Notes: generated by a model not told the origin, from the sequence alone. DNA of 64,000 nt from Hirsutella rhossiliensis (GCF_020360975.1 NW_025408677.1:1116001-1180000); one strand, 5' to 3'; positions 20,303 to 32,699 are shown, counted from the first letter of the stretch. Numbers and translations are program-made.

Positions 20303-22486
20303 CTACGACGAGCCAACCCTGGTGTAGAACCCCCGCAAGGCCTCGTCAATGACAGTCTTGACCTTGGCAGCGTCCAGCTTCTCCTTGCGATCGAAGCTGT
20401 ACAGACCATTGGCCTCTTGTTCAATGTCGGTTCTGCGGCAGCAAGTCAGCACATGGTCCAGGACCCCGAGGAACAAAGTGGCGATACTCACAACTGCGTA
20501 TACACAAACGCACAGCAATGCCCGCCCTCGGTGACAGCCTTGACCAGACGCTCGAACCTCGCCAGCAGGTCCTGGGGATCGCTCGCGGTCGTGTAGCCCC
20601 AGTCGCGGTCCGCAGCACCGCCCTCGGGCTTCGCCGGGGCGATGTTGACGCCGCCAAACTCGGTGCACATGATGGGCGCTCCTGGCAGATGCTTGGCGTC
20701 GCCGACAAACAGGTCCCTCCCGGCCTTGGGGCCGAGAATGAGGTCCAAGCTGGCGCAGTTCTTTTGCAGGTCGGGCCCGTCGCTGTAGTCGTGGAAGGTG
20801 GTCAGGTCACTGCAGACATGCTCCCAGCCGCAGTTGTCGTTGATGCTTCGCGTGGGATCGAGCGTCCTGTCGTCTATGTGAGTTCTCGAGGCCCATGTTC
20901 CGTTTCTCCCGACCTTTGACTTACTTGGTGAGATAGTAGAGCGCGCGGACGTGATCGCGCTGCTCCGCGTTGTCCTTGAGAGACGGATAGCCCCAACTCT
21001 CGTTGACGGGGGTCCACGTAACGACAGAGGGGTGGTTGATGGCCAGCCTGACAGACTCGGTCCATTCTTGGTTGAAGCGGTCGATGTATTCGGGGCTATA
21101 CTGGTACGAGTTGGCCATCTCGGCCCAGACCAGGTATCCGAGCTTGTCGGCCCAGTAGTAGAAGAGGGGATCCTCGACCTTTTGGTGCTTGCGGCAGCCG
21201 TTGAAGCCCATGCGCTTGGCCAGCTCAATGTCGGCCTTTGCGCCGTCGGGGCCTGGCGGTGTCATGAAGGTGTCGGGCCAGTAGCCCTGGTCGAGGCACA
21301 GCGCCTGGAAATACGGCCGGTCGTTGAGTCTCCAGAGGCCGTCGCCCCGGGACCAGTTGATGGAGCGCATGCCTGTCTGCGACTTGACCTCGTCCAGGAC
21401 GTTGCCCTGCGCGTCCAAGAGGCGGATGGTGATGTCGTAAAGGAGAGGGTGCTCCGGCGTCCACAGAGCCACGCCGTCACGCCAGCACCGCTCGTCGCCC
21501 AGCGGCGCGCTGGCGACGAACGAGGCAGGCAGCTTGGACCGCTGGTCCTGCGACAGGCGCATGCTGAGCTCGAGGTCGACCGAGTCGGTCTCTTTGGACA
21601 GGTGCTTCCGGTCCGACGTGGCGACGACGACGCCGCCGAGCCCGGCCTCGACCTCGACGCTGCAGCCCTGGCCCTGCCGGCGGCCGAGGACGGAGACGTG
21701 GCAGCGCAGGTTGCCCGACTCGATGTCGTTGGACTGGAGGACGGTGCCGTGCGTGCTGTCGGCGATGCTGGCGGGCGGGACGACCTCGAGCCAGACCGAC
21801 TGCCAGATGCCGCCCGAGGGCGTGTAGAAGATGCTCTCGGGCTTGGCGCCCCAGTACTGCTTGCCGCGCGGCTGGGTCAGGTCGTAGGCCGAGTCGTAGA
21901 CCCTCACCGTCAGCCGGTGGGCCGACGAGGCCGACGAGGAGGCGCCGGCGTCGACGGCTTCGGTCACGTCGAGCTGGAACGGCACGTGTCCGCCGCGGTG
22001 TCCGCCGACCAAGCGACCGTTGACCCAGACGCGCGCGGCGTAGTCGACGGCGCCGAAGCGGAGCACCAGCCGCCGGCCCTGCTGCTTCTCCTCGGCGGTA
22101 CGCAGATCGGCGATGTCGCGCTCGTACCAGAGCACCTCGTGGACGCCGCGGTCGTCGATGCCGGACGCCGGGCACTGGAAGACGTAGGGGACCCGGATCG
22201 TGCGACGGCGCTGCACGACGCCGGCGGCGCTCGCCGTCAAGGCATTGTCCTTGTAGAGCTCCTGCGTGCCGGCGGCGATGCGCTGCGTGATGGACTCGCT
22301 CTCGGTCTGGGCGGCGGGCGCGCCGGCGGCCTGGACGGCGACTTCTTGCGGCAGGCCCGTCTGCGCCCAGCGGCTGGTCAGGCCGACGTCGTCGTCGTCA
22401 AAGAGGAAGTGCCACGGGCCGTCGAGCGACTGCCACCGGAGGCTGGTGCGCTCAAAGTCTGGGCGCGGATAGCTTGAGGCCGGCAT
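20303..22486 (-). CDS. Glycoside hydrolase family 2 protein (beta-galactosidase/glucuronidase type)
   Basis: Three exons (22486-20925, 20866-20492, 20432-20303) with 58- and 59-bp introns give 688 residues. The N-terminal sugar-binding jelly-roll contains WFxYERDI-like VLWYERDI and VWVNGRLVGGHRGGHVPF; an immunoglobulin-like domain follows; then the TIM barrel with GFNGCRKHQKVEDPLFYYWADKLG. The acid/base glutamate is in TPVNESWGY (near Glu496) and the nucleophile in CTEFGG (near Glu590). GH2 enzymes hydrolyse beta-galactosides, glucuronides, mannosides or glucosaminides with retention; which sugar is used here cannot be read from sequence alone. No signal peptide is visible (MPASSYPRPDFERTSLRW), so it is probably intracellular. 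Splice junctions at YYLTK|TLDPTR and YTQL|TDIEQ restore family sequence. Confidence 0.9.
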
Positions 22487-25400
22487 TGCTGCAGCGTTGC
22501 GGAACGATGGGAGGGAGGCAGAACGGACAGAAGCTTCGATGCTGGCGATTGAAACAACACGGTGAATTTCCCTCGGGCCCGCGACAAGAGAAGAGAAATA
22601 AGAGAAGTCACGTCTGGGGGGATTTCGCTGAAGAATTAATTGAACTGAGGCTGAGAACGGCCACGAGCGACGAAATCGTCATTCCAAACCCGATGATGCG
22701 GCCTTTCCCCCCTCCTTTTGCTCTCCCGTGGATCCCCGGGTGGCCGTTCCCAGGTTAATCCCGCCTGTCGATGCAATCAGAACGTCGGCGCTGAGTCGGG
22801 GATCGACGGGGCCGCGGCCGGCCACGGATCATCCTTTCTGTCCACTGGCGGTCTGATGGCGCAACCATCTGGTGCACCAGGCTGCTTGTTTCAGGGCTTC
22901 TTTTGGAGAGACAGTCGCCTGCGTACCTGTAATACATAATGTTTGTGTGGGCGTGAATAGCCGCGAGGGGATTGAGTTTCGACGGATTGGCATTAAGCAA
23001 GCGAGATATGCTGGAAAACAGCCAGACCAGGCAGTGGCAGGGTAGTCCAGTCAGCCAGCTGTTCCGTCGCCGACCGAGAAGTCCCTGCCACGGCCTTTGA
23101 TGGAGAATTGATGGTGTAAATCTGCTGGGCGCATAACCGGACCCCAAACAAGACCGGAAACGGAACTGAATCAAGGGCCCCGGCAGCGGAGCCAGTGGGC
23201 CACGAGCCCGCCATCTCCGCTCTCGGCCGTAGTGGAGACGCCGGCCCTCTGCTCGGCCGGCAGGGGTTCCGGGGGCCCCCTGCTCCCGCCGACGATAGGC
23301 TTCGGTCCTGCATTGGGGCGGGAAGCCACTCCCGCTGCTCTAGGCTCGGGGAAAAGAGCCTATTTTCGTCCGCAAGTAATTTATGGCCGTGGGTGGAATT
23401 ATACACTGCACGAGGCCCGCCGGCTGACGGCAGCTCACATACATGTCTCTCAAGGTCACTAGAAGGCGGAGCGTAGCTTCGTTGCCCCGAGAACAGCCAC
23501 CTGGGAGGTGGTGATGGCGAATGAAGAAAGGAAGACAACCCTTTGCCCCTTCGTGTCAGCAAGGGGGCACGAGGCAATTGGCCAGCCCGTATCGTGGTTC
23601 ATGAATGGCTCGATGGGGGCATCGGAACATGGATTCCCGGGACTCGAAAGCATCAGGAGACAACAAACAGCCAATTTTCTCCACGGACATCAGTTATGCC
23701 TCTTCATTGGCACAATGCTCAGACCCAGCCACGATGTGTCGTCGTGCCCGTATCCAGCTGGGCTGGAGCTGCGGTCATCTGTACATACATGAGGTAACCT
23801 GCAGCGCCTTGCACACCATAGCCCCCGTGAGACAGCCTGCCAGGCACCAGGGGAACGTGGCCCCGTTGGCCGTCGTGGGCCTCGACGTTGACGGGCCGAC
23901 TGGGCACGCAGCCACACTCTCGCGCCTCTGACCGTCTTCTCCATGACCCGCCAGCCCCAACGGTGGGTGTACGGACGGGTTTTGTGCCACGTACAGTACT
24001 TGGCTCCTATTTACATTTACACCACTGTCATCACGCACAGGCTCACCGCGATCGACCTCGTGCGGTTGGTAGCGAGCACAGCCTGCCGTTGACTGTCATA
24101 CCGCGCATGAGCAGGAGACAAGGTCTCACGGCATCCCCGTGGCCGGCGTCATTTGTTCTTCCCCTGTGCCACCCATGGCCCAGCGGCTCTCAATCTCGCA
24201 GGCGCCATGTTGTTCAACGCTTCCGGTGGCCCCTTGACGGGGTGGCGGGCGGGAGCCAATTCGACGGGGGCAACACCCTCCCTACCAGCCAGCATTAGCC
24301 TCACAGCTTTCATTATATGTACATGCGTGTGCGAATACCCAGGCACGAGGCTTGCCGGCAGGAAAAAATAGACTATACATACGAGTAAAGTACAGTGCTC
24401 TTATCGGCGGTACCGTCATGGCCTCGCCGATTCGGAAAGAGGAGCGACCGGGTGAGCCCGTCATGTGCAGCGGAAAGGGACCAGGTTGGACGAGAGATCG
24501 TCTCCATGACATGTGTTGTCTCGGGAGCTTGGGGCAGAGGCCGCTCTGAGTAACGGGCCCTCGCTCACCGCAACGGTTCCTGGACGGTGGATTTGCCCCC
24601 GATTGCGAGGCATGGTTTGCACCTTGTCCATCTGAGTGCTTCCCCGGGCAACGCTGGGTCTGCCTGAGAAACCTTCACTCCGTTCACCGCTCGTTGCTCT
24701 CGTCAAGCTGATGGGCAGAAGAAGCCCTCGAGCACGGCGCTGTGGGCATCCGTCGTCTCCACAATGACATGGAGCCAAGCCGGCCGGCTCGGGGGCCTTC
24801 GCTCTGCCTGCCGGGGCTGCCGGGTCCCGGCCTCACACCCGCTGGGAAGCATGGAGGGGGGAGGGGCGGCACTTGGTCAAAGTACGAAGTAGCAGAGGGT
24901 GCAACGCTGCCATGATACGAAGTGCCAATACGAACATTGCCTCTCCGTGGGCTGACGTCCTTCGCCGCTGAATGCCTGCGCATCTTGATATTGGCTCCGG
25001 AGCCAATGCCCATGCAGGCCTCTTGGGCGTAAAAGATGGTTCCATGCAAATGTCTGGGCCCGAAGTGGCCTCTTGGATGCCTCGCATCCGGACGCAGGCA
25101 AGCAAGCACTGCCGGCTGCGCACATATGTATAGCCCTTTTGCCCTGCATCCGCGGCTACCTGAGTGTCCGGGCAACCGCGTCCTTGGCCACGGATGGTGG
25201 TCGAGACCTACGAAAGCCCGATGCACGCTCCGCTGCTCGCGTACGAGACTTGTGCAGGAGGATGCATCTCCAGGCAAAGCGGACGGAGAGAGACTCGGGG
25301 GGAGACTCGGGGGGAGACTCGGGGGAAGACTCGCCGACCCGCCCCGTCGGCAATCTATCCCACGATGCCATTGCAGGACGGGTCGCACGGGGTGTATCGT

Positions 25401-26768
25401 ATTGTGCGACGGGGTAGCAGTATTTCGTACTCGGGTGAGAGGGAGTCATGGGTTCTTGCGAGGGATGATTTCCTTGCTTTTTCGTCCGTGTGCCGCGCCA
25501 GATGCTGGTCTTGGATCATGTTGGTTATGCCTGCTGCCCCCGCACTGGCCGTTACGATGGCCTGGGGAGAAAAGGAAATGGCGGGGAAAGCAGATTGAAT
25601 CCCAGCCACTGTATCACGGGAGGCTGATGGTTCGTGCGTGGTGTTGGTTCAGCATCTGCCGGGGCGGCCGTGTGCATGTTTGCCGTTGAGGAGGCCGCTG
25701 CTCGTCACCGCTTTAAGCTCAGACTGTCGTGACTTGACGGGACACAAGCCGTGATGGAGAGAGAGCGTGGGCCACTAATCAGAGCGTGTCACTGTTTATG
25801 ACGAACGTGCACGAGCTGACGATGCGGTCTGGATCCTTTTTTTAAACCGGGTAACACGAGGCATCCGTGATGCCACCCGCATCATCCATACCTCATGACG
25901 GTGCACAGTCGAACAAAGCCCGTCGAGCAAGGGACTGCCGGTAGACACGGCCATGAGCAGGAGGAAAGGCTATTCCTGGCTGGAAAGGGTGGACGGAAGC
26001 GAGGCCGTTTGCGGGATTGGCCCCGGCTGCGTGGGTCCGGACCAGCTCGGGGATTTTAACAAGGTTGCATGGACCACGTTGCCGAGGAGAATTGTGCAGA
26101 GCAAGAAAACAAGAGAGAGAAAAGGCTGCAATGCAAGTACAATGCAGAGCAGAGTGTGCTATCGATGCACGGTTCGGCAGAGGCTACGGCTTTCTGGATC
26201 ATCGAGGCCGCCGCAGCTGAAGGGGCGCCGGCGCTGCAGTAACGTAGGATCAACAAGCTGCGCATGCACAAGGCACCGTACGTCTGCTTCGAAAGACGGC
26301 GGTCAATACTAATTACTAAGAATACGAATACATGGAGTAAGAGAATTGCAAAGTCCTTCGTCCAGTCTCCCCCTCGGCCGTCCCGGACCTTGGGCCCCGC
26401 TAAGGGATCGACTTACAGCGCTCCACTCCTCCACTCCCACTGGAGATGCCCCGGCGGGCGGGCCGTCGAGCTCCTGCTTATCCTGCTGTACAGTACGCTG
26501 CCTACCCACGATACGAGGCCCGCGCTACGTCATCCAGTAATGACGAGGCATCAAGCAGCTGCTGTTGTACATGCGCCGACTCCCGTTGGGGCCGGTAGAG
26601 AACCGAACTCGGCCCATCAAGGGTCCTCGTCGAAGAAGGGGGGCGACATTTGGCTGGCCTCCCTCTCCAACCTCCCCATTGTTCCACCCCTCCTCTCACT
26701 CTCACTCACACTACCTAACACTAAGACCATGGCTTTTGCGGCTGCAGCTTCATCAGCTTCATCAGACC
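22487..26768. other. 4.3-kb gene-poor interval
   Basis: Many frames of 60-230 codons occur on both strands, but none has a recognisable domain, consistent codon use or splice signals, and they overlap heavily, as expected for GC-rich noncoding DNA. The interval has normal CA/TG content, so it is not a RIP-decayed repeat. A 12-bp minisatellite lies near 25.3 kb. The end near 26768 grades into the promoter of the secreted-protein gene. No RNA gene was recognised. Confidence 0.5.
25294..25334. repeat. 12-bp minisatellite, about 3.5 copies
   Basis: The unit AGACTCGGGGGG is repeated head to tail, with the last copy altered to a GGGGGAAGACTC form. In one frame it reads as repeated RGET tripeptide-like units, but no gene is supported around it. 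It is a short simple repeat. Confidence 0.8.
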
Positions 26769-26776
26769 TATAAGTA
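26769..26776 (+). promoter_or_regulatory. TATA-like box of the AA1-like secreted-protein gene
   Basis: TATAAGTA lies 224 bp upstream of the start codon and is followed by a long CT-rich stretch (CCCTCTTTCC, CATCGTCACTTGCCTCACC), typical of highly expressed fungal genes with a pyrimidine-rich 5' UTR. Confidence 0.5.
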
Positions 26777-26992
26777 GGCCGAGGAGCTCCCCTCTTTCCA
26801 TTGCTCCAGCCTGATCATCATCTGTCTACTGTCTCCATCGAACCAGACATCGATCAACACTCCCACTCCCTCTATCCATCCCTTATATCATCGTCACTTG
26901 CCTCACCACTCTCCTCCATCTGTTCTCCCGGCTACGCCAGTCCTGCGTCCCAGCCGCTTTACAAACAACACCACATCTACATCGCCATCAAC

Positions 26993-27544
26993 ATGCGTAG
27001 CCTCTTGGCCTCGACTCTCGTGCTCGCCGGCTCTGCCATCGCCGCACCCGCACCAGCCCCCCAAACCTGCACCAGCGACTCCGTCGCGGTATCAGAATGG
27101 AGCGTCAGCGACTTTGAATACCACGCCTCGTACGTCTTCACCACGCCGGCGCACCAAAACTCGGCCGGCACCGTCAACTTCAGCCTCACAAACGCGGCCG
27201 TCCCCTACACGGCGCAGTGCTTTGCCGCGTCGACGCAGCTGCAAGACTTCTTCTACGGCAACGTGCCCTACAAGTGCACCCTGCCCGCCGCCAACTCGGC
27301 CGACGAGGTCACCTTTACCTTTAACAGGGCCTCGGGCGAGCTCAAGCTCGAGCATTCGTGGAACTGCGCCAGCGAGAACAGCCGCTTCAAGGCCAGCGGC
27401 GGCGCCAACGTCGGTCTCAAGTGCCATGAGCAGGAGACCAAGAATGATAAGTGGCAGATGGGTCAGGAGTATTCCCGCCGCGAAATCAGCTGCGACCGCG
27501 TGACCCTGAAGGTGCCCATTACCGAAAAGAGCGGTGTTGCTTAA
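26993..27544 (+). CDS. AA1-like small secreted protein
   Basis: A single exon of 183 residues. The start (ATCAACATGCG) fits the fungal Kozak context. The N-terminus is a classical signal peptide, MRSLLASTLVLAGSAIAA, with likely cleavage around residue 18-20 before an APAPAPQ stretch. The mature part has six cysteines (after QT, AQ, YK, WN, LK and IS), enough for disulfides, and alternating beta-strand-like segments such as VSEWSVSDFEYHASYVF and EVTFTFNRASGELKLEHSW. The opening W-x-V-x-D-F-x-Y pattern and size fit the AA1-like (Alternaria allergen 1-type) beta-barrel family of secreted fungal proteins. No enzyme activity is known from the fold; members are studied as allergens and effectors. 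Secretion is well supported, family membership moderately so. Confidence 0.78.
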   Translation: MRSLLASTLVLAGSAIAAPAPAPQTCTSDSVAVSEWSVSDFEYHASYVFTTPAHQNSAGTVNFSLTNAAVPYTAQCFAASTQLQDFFYGNVPYKCTLPAANSADEVTFTFNRASGELKLEHSWNCASENSRFKASGGANVGLKCHEQETKNDKWQMGQEYSRREISCDRVTLKVPITEKSGVA

Positions 27545-28655
27545 ACGGTGATGATCTGTCGATGCGACCGAGGGAGAGCAAACATACCGAGAATCACCTG
27601 GTTTGTACCAGGTACTAATGTGTTATTGAAGGAGAAGGCATGGCATGAGGAGGATGGGCACCGATGGGTGTTTAGACCATGACTTGATGTAGATGCCGTC
27701 ATGTTCGCTAGACGGGATACGATACTCTTGACGACGACGAGGAAAAGCTCACGATGGGCTAGATAGCCTTCAAAAAAAGTTTCAAAGTTCAAATTCGACG
27801 TTTCATGGTTGTGCATGTCAAGCCATTGATGCAAGGGCAGACAGAGACGCACCCAACAACAGCTAACTCGACCACTATCACGCAACCGCTCACATGTTCT
27901 GCCTACCCCCAGCCGGGTCAACATTGTTCAGAGACGACATCGGCAGCTGGGATAACATTGAGAGAGTCAGCCATGCAGTGCCTTGGTCTCTCGCGGGCCG
28001 TTCAGTCAGATATGCATGCATGCAGGCACGGGGAACGGAGCACGGCGAGCCGCAGCGCCACCAGGAGCGATGAGGAAACATGGCAGCAGCATGGCACATC
28101 GACTGGTCACGCATGTGCACGAGGCCCAAGTTATCTATTACAGTACTTAGTAGTACATACTACATACATACCTTACATACCTAGGTACACTAACTAATAT
28201 GCTGCGGCTGAGCATTGGAGTCTGGTGATGATGGTGGTTGACGCCTTCCCCGCACGCTCCAGGGTCGAGATTAAAAAAAAGTGAGACATTGATGGACGGG
28301 CTAAGACATACATGAGCACGGCGAACTTGAAGATGGGGCCCGAAATAAACAAGACGAGACGAGACCAGTCCTCTTCTGCGGGATCCGATTACAAGGTGGA
28401 ATTGACTGGAGCCACATAATGTCGAGAGAATTTGCGCCGTCGGCGTTTCTGATTGGCCGCAGGCAGATCGCGTCATCGGGCCCAGCGGGGCCGGCAGGTT
28501 ATCTTCGGCGGGCCCAGCAACTCATCTCCAGCGGGGCTCGGCGGGCGGAGCCACTGAAGATGTATGTCTCTATCAGAGCAGGGCTGGAGTCAGGTGCATG
28601 CTGGATATCAAATACTTGGACGGCCTAATCTACAGTACAGTAAGCTCCCGTCCTC

Positions 28656-28661
28656 CACGTG
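28656..28661. promoter_or_regulatory. CACGTG E-box upstream of methionine permease
   Basis: CACGTG is the Cbf1/Met4 recognition core at sulfur-regulated promoters in yeast. It lies about 490 bp upstream of the permease start. A six-base match alone is weak; its interest comes from the CYS3-type site between it and the gene. Confidence 0.3.
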
Positions 28662-28906
28662 GGTCTGCGCGCCTACCAACCTGGGTTGCTTGGAGCCTCT
28701 TCGTCCCGTCTCGCCAATGCTCCCTCGTCGGCCGCCGACTGTATGGCTGTACGCGCCTTGAGAAACCCATTTCCAGTCGACCGACACACAGCAGACGGCA
28801 GCCGCACCCTCTGTCCCAGCGTCCGCCACTGCCGCAGCCCACCCCGACCTCTTGGCTCCCCAAAGACCGCGCAATGCCGACGAAAAGTCGTCAACCAAGG
28901 GGTACG

Positions 28907-28916
28907 ATGGCACCAT
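28907..28916. promoter_or_regulatory. CYS3-type sulfur-control site ATGGCACCAT
   Basis: The ten bases fit the CYS3 bZIP consensus ATGRYRYCAT at every position and lie 233 bp upstream of the methionine-permease start codon. In Neurospora CYS3 activates sulfur-acquisition genes, including methionine transport, on sulfur limitation. The match and its target are mutually supportive; binding is inferred. Confidence 0.55.
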
Positions 28917-29007
28917 CGCCGCGACCCGCTGAAGACGGACCCTTCTGGTGGGTTTCTGCAATGTCGACAGCGACAGCGACCCACCCGCGCCTCTGTGTTG
29001 TCGGGCA

Positions 29008-29013
29008 TATAAG
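29008..29013 (+). promoter_or_regulatory. TATA box of methionine permease gene
   Basis: CATATAAGAA lies about 140 bp upstream of the start codon and is followed by a pyrimidine-rich leader (CTCTCTCCCCTCGCC). Confidence 0.5.
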
Positions 29014-29148
29014 AACTGGAGGGTGCGGCTCCGACTCTTGTTGCACCTGAACTCTCTCCCCTCGCCGACCTCGTCAGTTGCTTCGTCCTGGGCTGGCCGC
29101 TGCGCGTGCTAGTGTCTCTCTACTGTCGATACCCCCAAGCCGCCGACC

Positions 29149-30934
29149 ATGGATCGCCTCGTCGCGGCCCTGCGAGTTGCCAAGGGCGACGATGGAGTCA
29201 CCGTCAAGAACAGCGATTCGGCCTCGGCCACTCACGACACGGAGCCTGGTCAGTTCTCTTCTCCCAGCTTCCCTCTCTTGTGCCGGCAGGGAGCCGCATC
29301 ATGACTGTGCGAACCCTCTCTAACGCGGCCAGGCCATCTCGAGGTCGCCCGCGAAAACAAGCGCCAGATCGGCATCCCCTCGGCCGCCCTCCTCATCTTC
29401 AACCGCACCATCGGCACCGCCATCTTCGCCACCCCAGGCACCATCCTCTCCCTCTCCGGCAGCGTCGGCCTCTCGCTCTTCATGTGGATCGCCGGCATGG
29501 TCATCGCCATTGCCGGCACCGCCGTCTACATGGAGCTCGGCACCGGCCTGCCGCGCAACGGCGGCGAGAAAAACTACCTCGAGTACGTCTACCGTAAGCC
29601 GCGCTTCCTCACCACATGCCTCTACACCGGCTACGTCGTCCTGCTCGGCTGGGCGGCCGGCAACTCCGTCATCTTTGGCGAGTACATCCTCCACGCCGCC
29701 AGGGTAGAAGTCACCCGCTGGAACCAGCGCGGCATCGCCCTCGCCTGCCTCACCTTTGCCTTTCTCATCCACGGCGTCGCCCTCAAGTGGGGCATCCGCT
29801 TGCAAAACTTCCTCGGCATCCTCAAGATTCTCGTCATTATCGTCATCATCATCGCCCCGCTCTTCAACCTGAGCAAGGTCCGCGAGAACAACAACTTCTC
29901 CAGGCCCTTTGAGGGCACCACGGCCAGCGCCTATGGCGTCGTCACCGCCCTCTACAACGTCATCTGGAGCTTCGTCGGCTACAGCAACGCAAACTACGCC
30001 CTCAGCGAGACCAAGAACCCTACCCGCACCCTCAAGTACGCCGCTCCCCTCGGCATCGGCACCATTTCCATTCTCTACATCCTCGCAAATGTCTCCTACT
30101 TTGCCGCCGTCTCCAAGGAGGAGATTCTCGAGTCCAAGCGCCTCGTCGCCGCCTCGCTCTTCCGCAACACCCTCGGCGAATCGGCCGAGCGCGCCATGTC
30201 CGTCTTTGTTGCCCTCTCGGCCTTGGGCAACGTCATGAGTGTCATCTTTTCCCAGGGTCGCCTCGTGCAGGAACTCGGCCGTGAGGGCATTCTCCCCTTT
30301 TCCCGCCTGTGGGCCAGCAACCGTCCCTTCAACGCTCCCCTGGCTGGTCTCTTTGAGCACTGGCTCGTCACCGCCATCACCGTCCTTGCCCCGCCGGCTG
30401 GCGACGCTTACAACTTTGTGCTAAAGTGAGTGAACCCCTCGATCGTTGCAACCGCTCCCTTCTCTTTCTAGGGCCTCAAGACCTCAGTGCTGACGTATTT
30501 TGTCACCCAGCCTCATCTCGTACCCTCTCGCCATCATCAACGTCTTCGTCGCCGGTGCCCTAATCCACCTCTACCGCAACCGGCAATCCTGGAACTGGAA
30601 CCCCCCCCTCAAGGCGACCCTCCCAGTTACCATCTTCTTCCTGCTCAGCAACATTTACCTCGTCGTCGCCCCTTTTATCCCCCCTGAGGACGGGCAGAAC
30701 ATTTATGAAAATCTCCCCTACTACATCCACTGCGTGGTTGGCTTTGGCGTCATATTCGCCGGCGGTCTTTACTGGCTGGTCTGGGCCGTCATATTGCCCA
30801 AGCTGGGACGCTACGAGCTTGTCCGGGACACCGTTGTGGACGACATCGACGGTTGGGAGAGAAGTGTCTTTTACAAGCGGCCGATAAGAGCTGCCCAGGA
30901 CGATCAGCGGTCCTCGACGAGTCGTGACTCGTGA
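29149..30934 (+). CDS. High-affinity methionine permease, APC/LAT family (MUP1-like)
   Basis: Three exons (29149-29248, 29333-30425, 30511-30934) with introns of 84 and 85 bp give 538 residues. About 12 hydrophobic segments are visible. Family landmarks: IGIPSAALLIFNRTIGTAIF in the first helix (GTxIF pattern of L-type amino-acid transporters), MELGTGLPRNGGEKNYLEY, GYSNANYALSETKNPTRTLK, and VMSVIFSQGRLVQELGREG. It closely follows the fungal MUP1 group, proton-coupled plasma-membrane importers of methionine and related amino acids. Intron 2 splits FVLN|LISYPLA and restores a continuous membrane segment. A CYS3-type motif and a TATA box lie upstream, in keeping with induction by sulfur or methionine shortage. 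Preference for methionine over other substrates is inferred from family resemblance. Confidence 0.9.
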
Positions 30935-32699
30935 CAAGCAACCGCGTTCACTCCTTTTAAGTGGCTTCGGCATGTCATACCTGGGAGCAGCTTCAGGCAC
31001 CGAGCATGTGTGTCTCAGACAGTGGAGGCGACCCGGCAGGACCCTCAAGGGAACGATTGAACCAGCACCAGATTGGCGTGGTGGGATCGTCGTGGAGGGC
31101 GCCATGATACCCCCCCCCATTAGGAACGATTGAGATTGTGGGCGGCGAAAACATTGATGCAATCGGCCACCGTCCGCCCGGGCCTCCCGGAGTTTTTTGT
31201 CTTTTGACAAATCAGCATTACATGGCAAATAAGGCCAAAGGTCATGGCCGCCGGGCGGCACGTCGCTTGCTTACGCGGATGGCCAGGAAAGTCGCATTGC
31301 ATTTTGGGCTCTGAGGGATCGGGGCGAGGCCAGACGCTGCGGGCTGTGGGGTGGTAACAGCCTCACCGGTCGTTCGAGGTCAAGGTGTTTCATCCAATAG
31401 AATCCGAAGTGTGCAGCTGATGACTCGGCAACCTTGGTCAAGGACGGGTGTTGGAAGAGGGGGCTCGGCGATGGCAGGACCTCTCGCGCCTCTCTTCTGA
31501 GTTTTTTTCGAATGTCGGATAGCCACGAGGCAACTGGGTGCAAGGAAATTAGACCGCCATCGTGTGTGGCGGCGGCCTTGCGGGACTTCAACCATGATCA
31601 CCGCGCTTTAACGCTGCGTAATGCAAGATTTCAACAATAGCGAACTACCTATCGCGCCTTAACGCTGCGTGGTAATAGAGATTAGTGAATGGAGGGGGGG
31701 CCTAGACAGCCAAAGAACACACAGAGAGAGAGCTTGAGCTTGCTCGGAAATGGCCCGAGTCAGCCATGTTCGTCACCTCTTGGGCCAAAGACGTGCTCGA
31801 AATGCAAGCTTATAATGGCCCAAGCAGCGTTGCAGCGCGCACGGAGAGTAACACTCGCACAAACGCAATAGAGTTGCGGCGGGCAGAGAAAGGTAGAAGG
31901 GCCCAACTTGGCCGCCCGTAACACCGCAACTAAGTTAAGGTTGATCACATGTCAGCAAGATACCGTAGTCCTCGAGTGGAGAAGAACGAAGAACCGAGAG
32001 AAACAGAGGCGAGGCTGGTGTCTGAGATGGAGGGGCACGCGAATCGGGTAATCACCGAGACCCTGGAGAGACATACCTACTATTACACAGGAGCTGAAGT
32101 TTGCAGGTGATTCCCAAGGCGAAGGTCCGCCATGTAATTAGTATGGGCTCCGGCTCCGGCTTTGCGAGGGCATGCTAGGAGGGCAGGGGAACTACCGGTG
32201 TTCTAGTAGCTACGGATAATACAAGTCACGGGATTCAATGCGGACGATTCAGTGCGCTTTCAGTGGATGACGGTGGTATAACTACGATGCATGGCTATAG
32301 CGGCTAAGGTTCTTGACCAGGCGGAGGCATGAATAAATTGAATCTGACTGTCAGCTGCCACCAGCACCTCCATGGCATATAGGGTCCACTACCGGGTCAT
32401 CTGTTGGAGTGTCACTTCACTTTTGCCTGCACAACCTAGTGGTTTCCTCACACTGACATACTACGTAACTCGCCGCAAAGTATCTCTTCGCGCCGATGAA
32501 AGCGAGAAGGTAAGCCCAGAGCTGCAGTCAAGTGATTGATAGCAATAAATCACGGTATAACTTATCTGCTTGCGAAATAGGATGCATTGGTGCAATACAC
32601 TCAAGACGGGAACCTCGCTAGAAGCTGTAGCATCATCGGTTGGCGGCTTATTATCACCTTGAACGACGCGGCTTCGACGTAAATGCCGATCTGATGTTG
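30935..32699. other. Intergenic region before the PKS remnant
   Basis: No gene is supported. A 17-nt motif GCGCYTTAACGCTGCGT occurs twice (31603-31619 and 31654-31670), and a related form occurs at 49845-49861. Composition gradually becomes less GC-rich towards the remnant cluster. Confidence 0.45.

Larger units (their letters stand above)
27545..29148. other. Intergenic region and methionine-permease promoter
   Basis: The first ~1 kb has no supported gene. A cluster of short TACATAC repeats occurs near 28150-28180. From about 28600 the sequence looks like the permease promoter, with CACGTG, a CYS3-type palindrome and a TATA box (listed separately). Frames through this region lack domains. 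Confidence 0.5.

Noticed and set aside
20951..22477. 508-codon plus-strand frame opposite the GH2 gene
   Set aside because: Its composition (Val, Gly, Asp, Arg, Leu repeats) is that of an antisense shadow; the minus strand encodes a full GH2 protein with catalytic residues.
25290..25335. CRISPR-like or regulatory array
   Set aside because: The units are directly abutting 12-bp copies without spacers, so it is a minisatellite.
24684..25689. Overlapping frames on both strands around the minisatellite
   Set aside because: Low-complexity Pro/Ser/Arg translations, no domain, and no splice signals or coding bias.
29320..30360. 346-codon minus-strand frame opposite the methionine permease
   Set aside because: It is very rich in Glu, Gly and Asp with no domain, the mirror of a Leu/Ile/Phe-rich membrane protein on the other strand.
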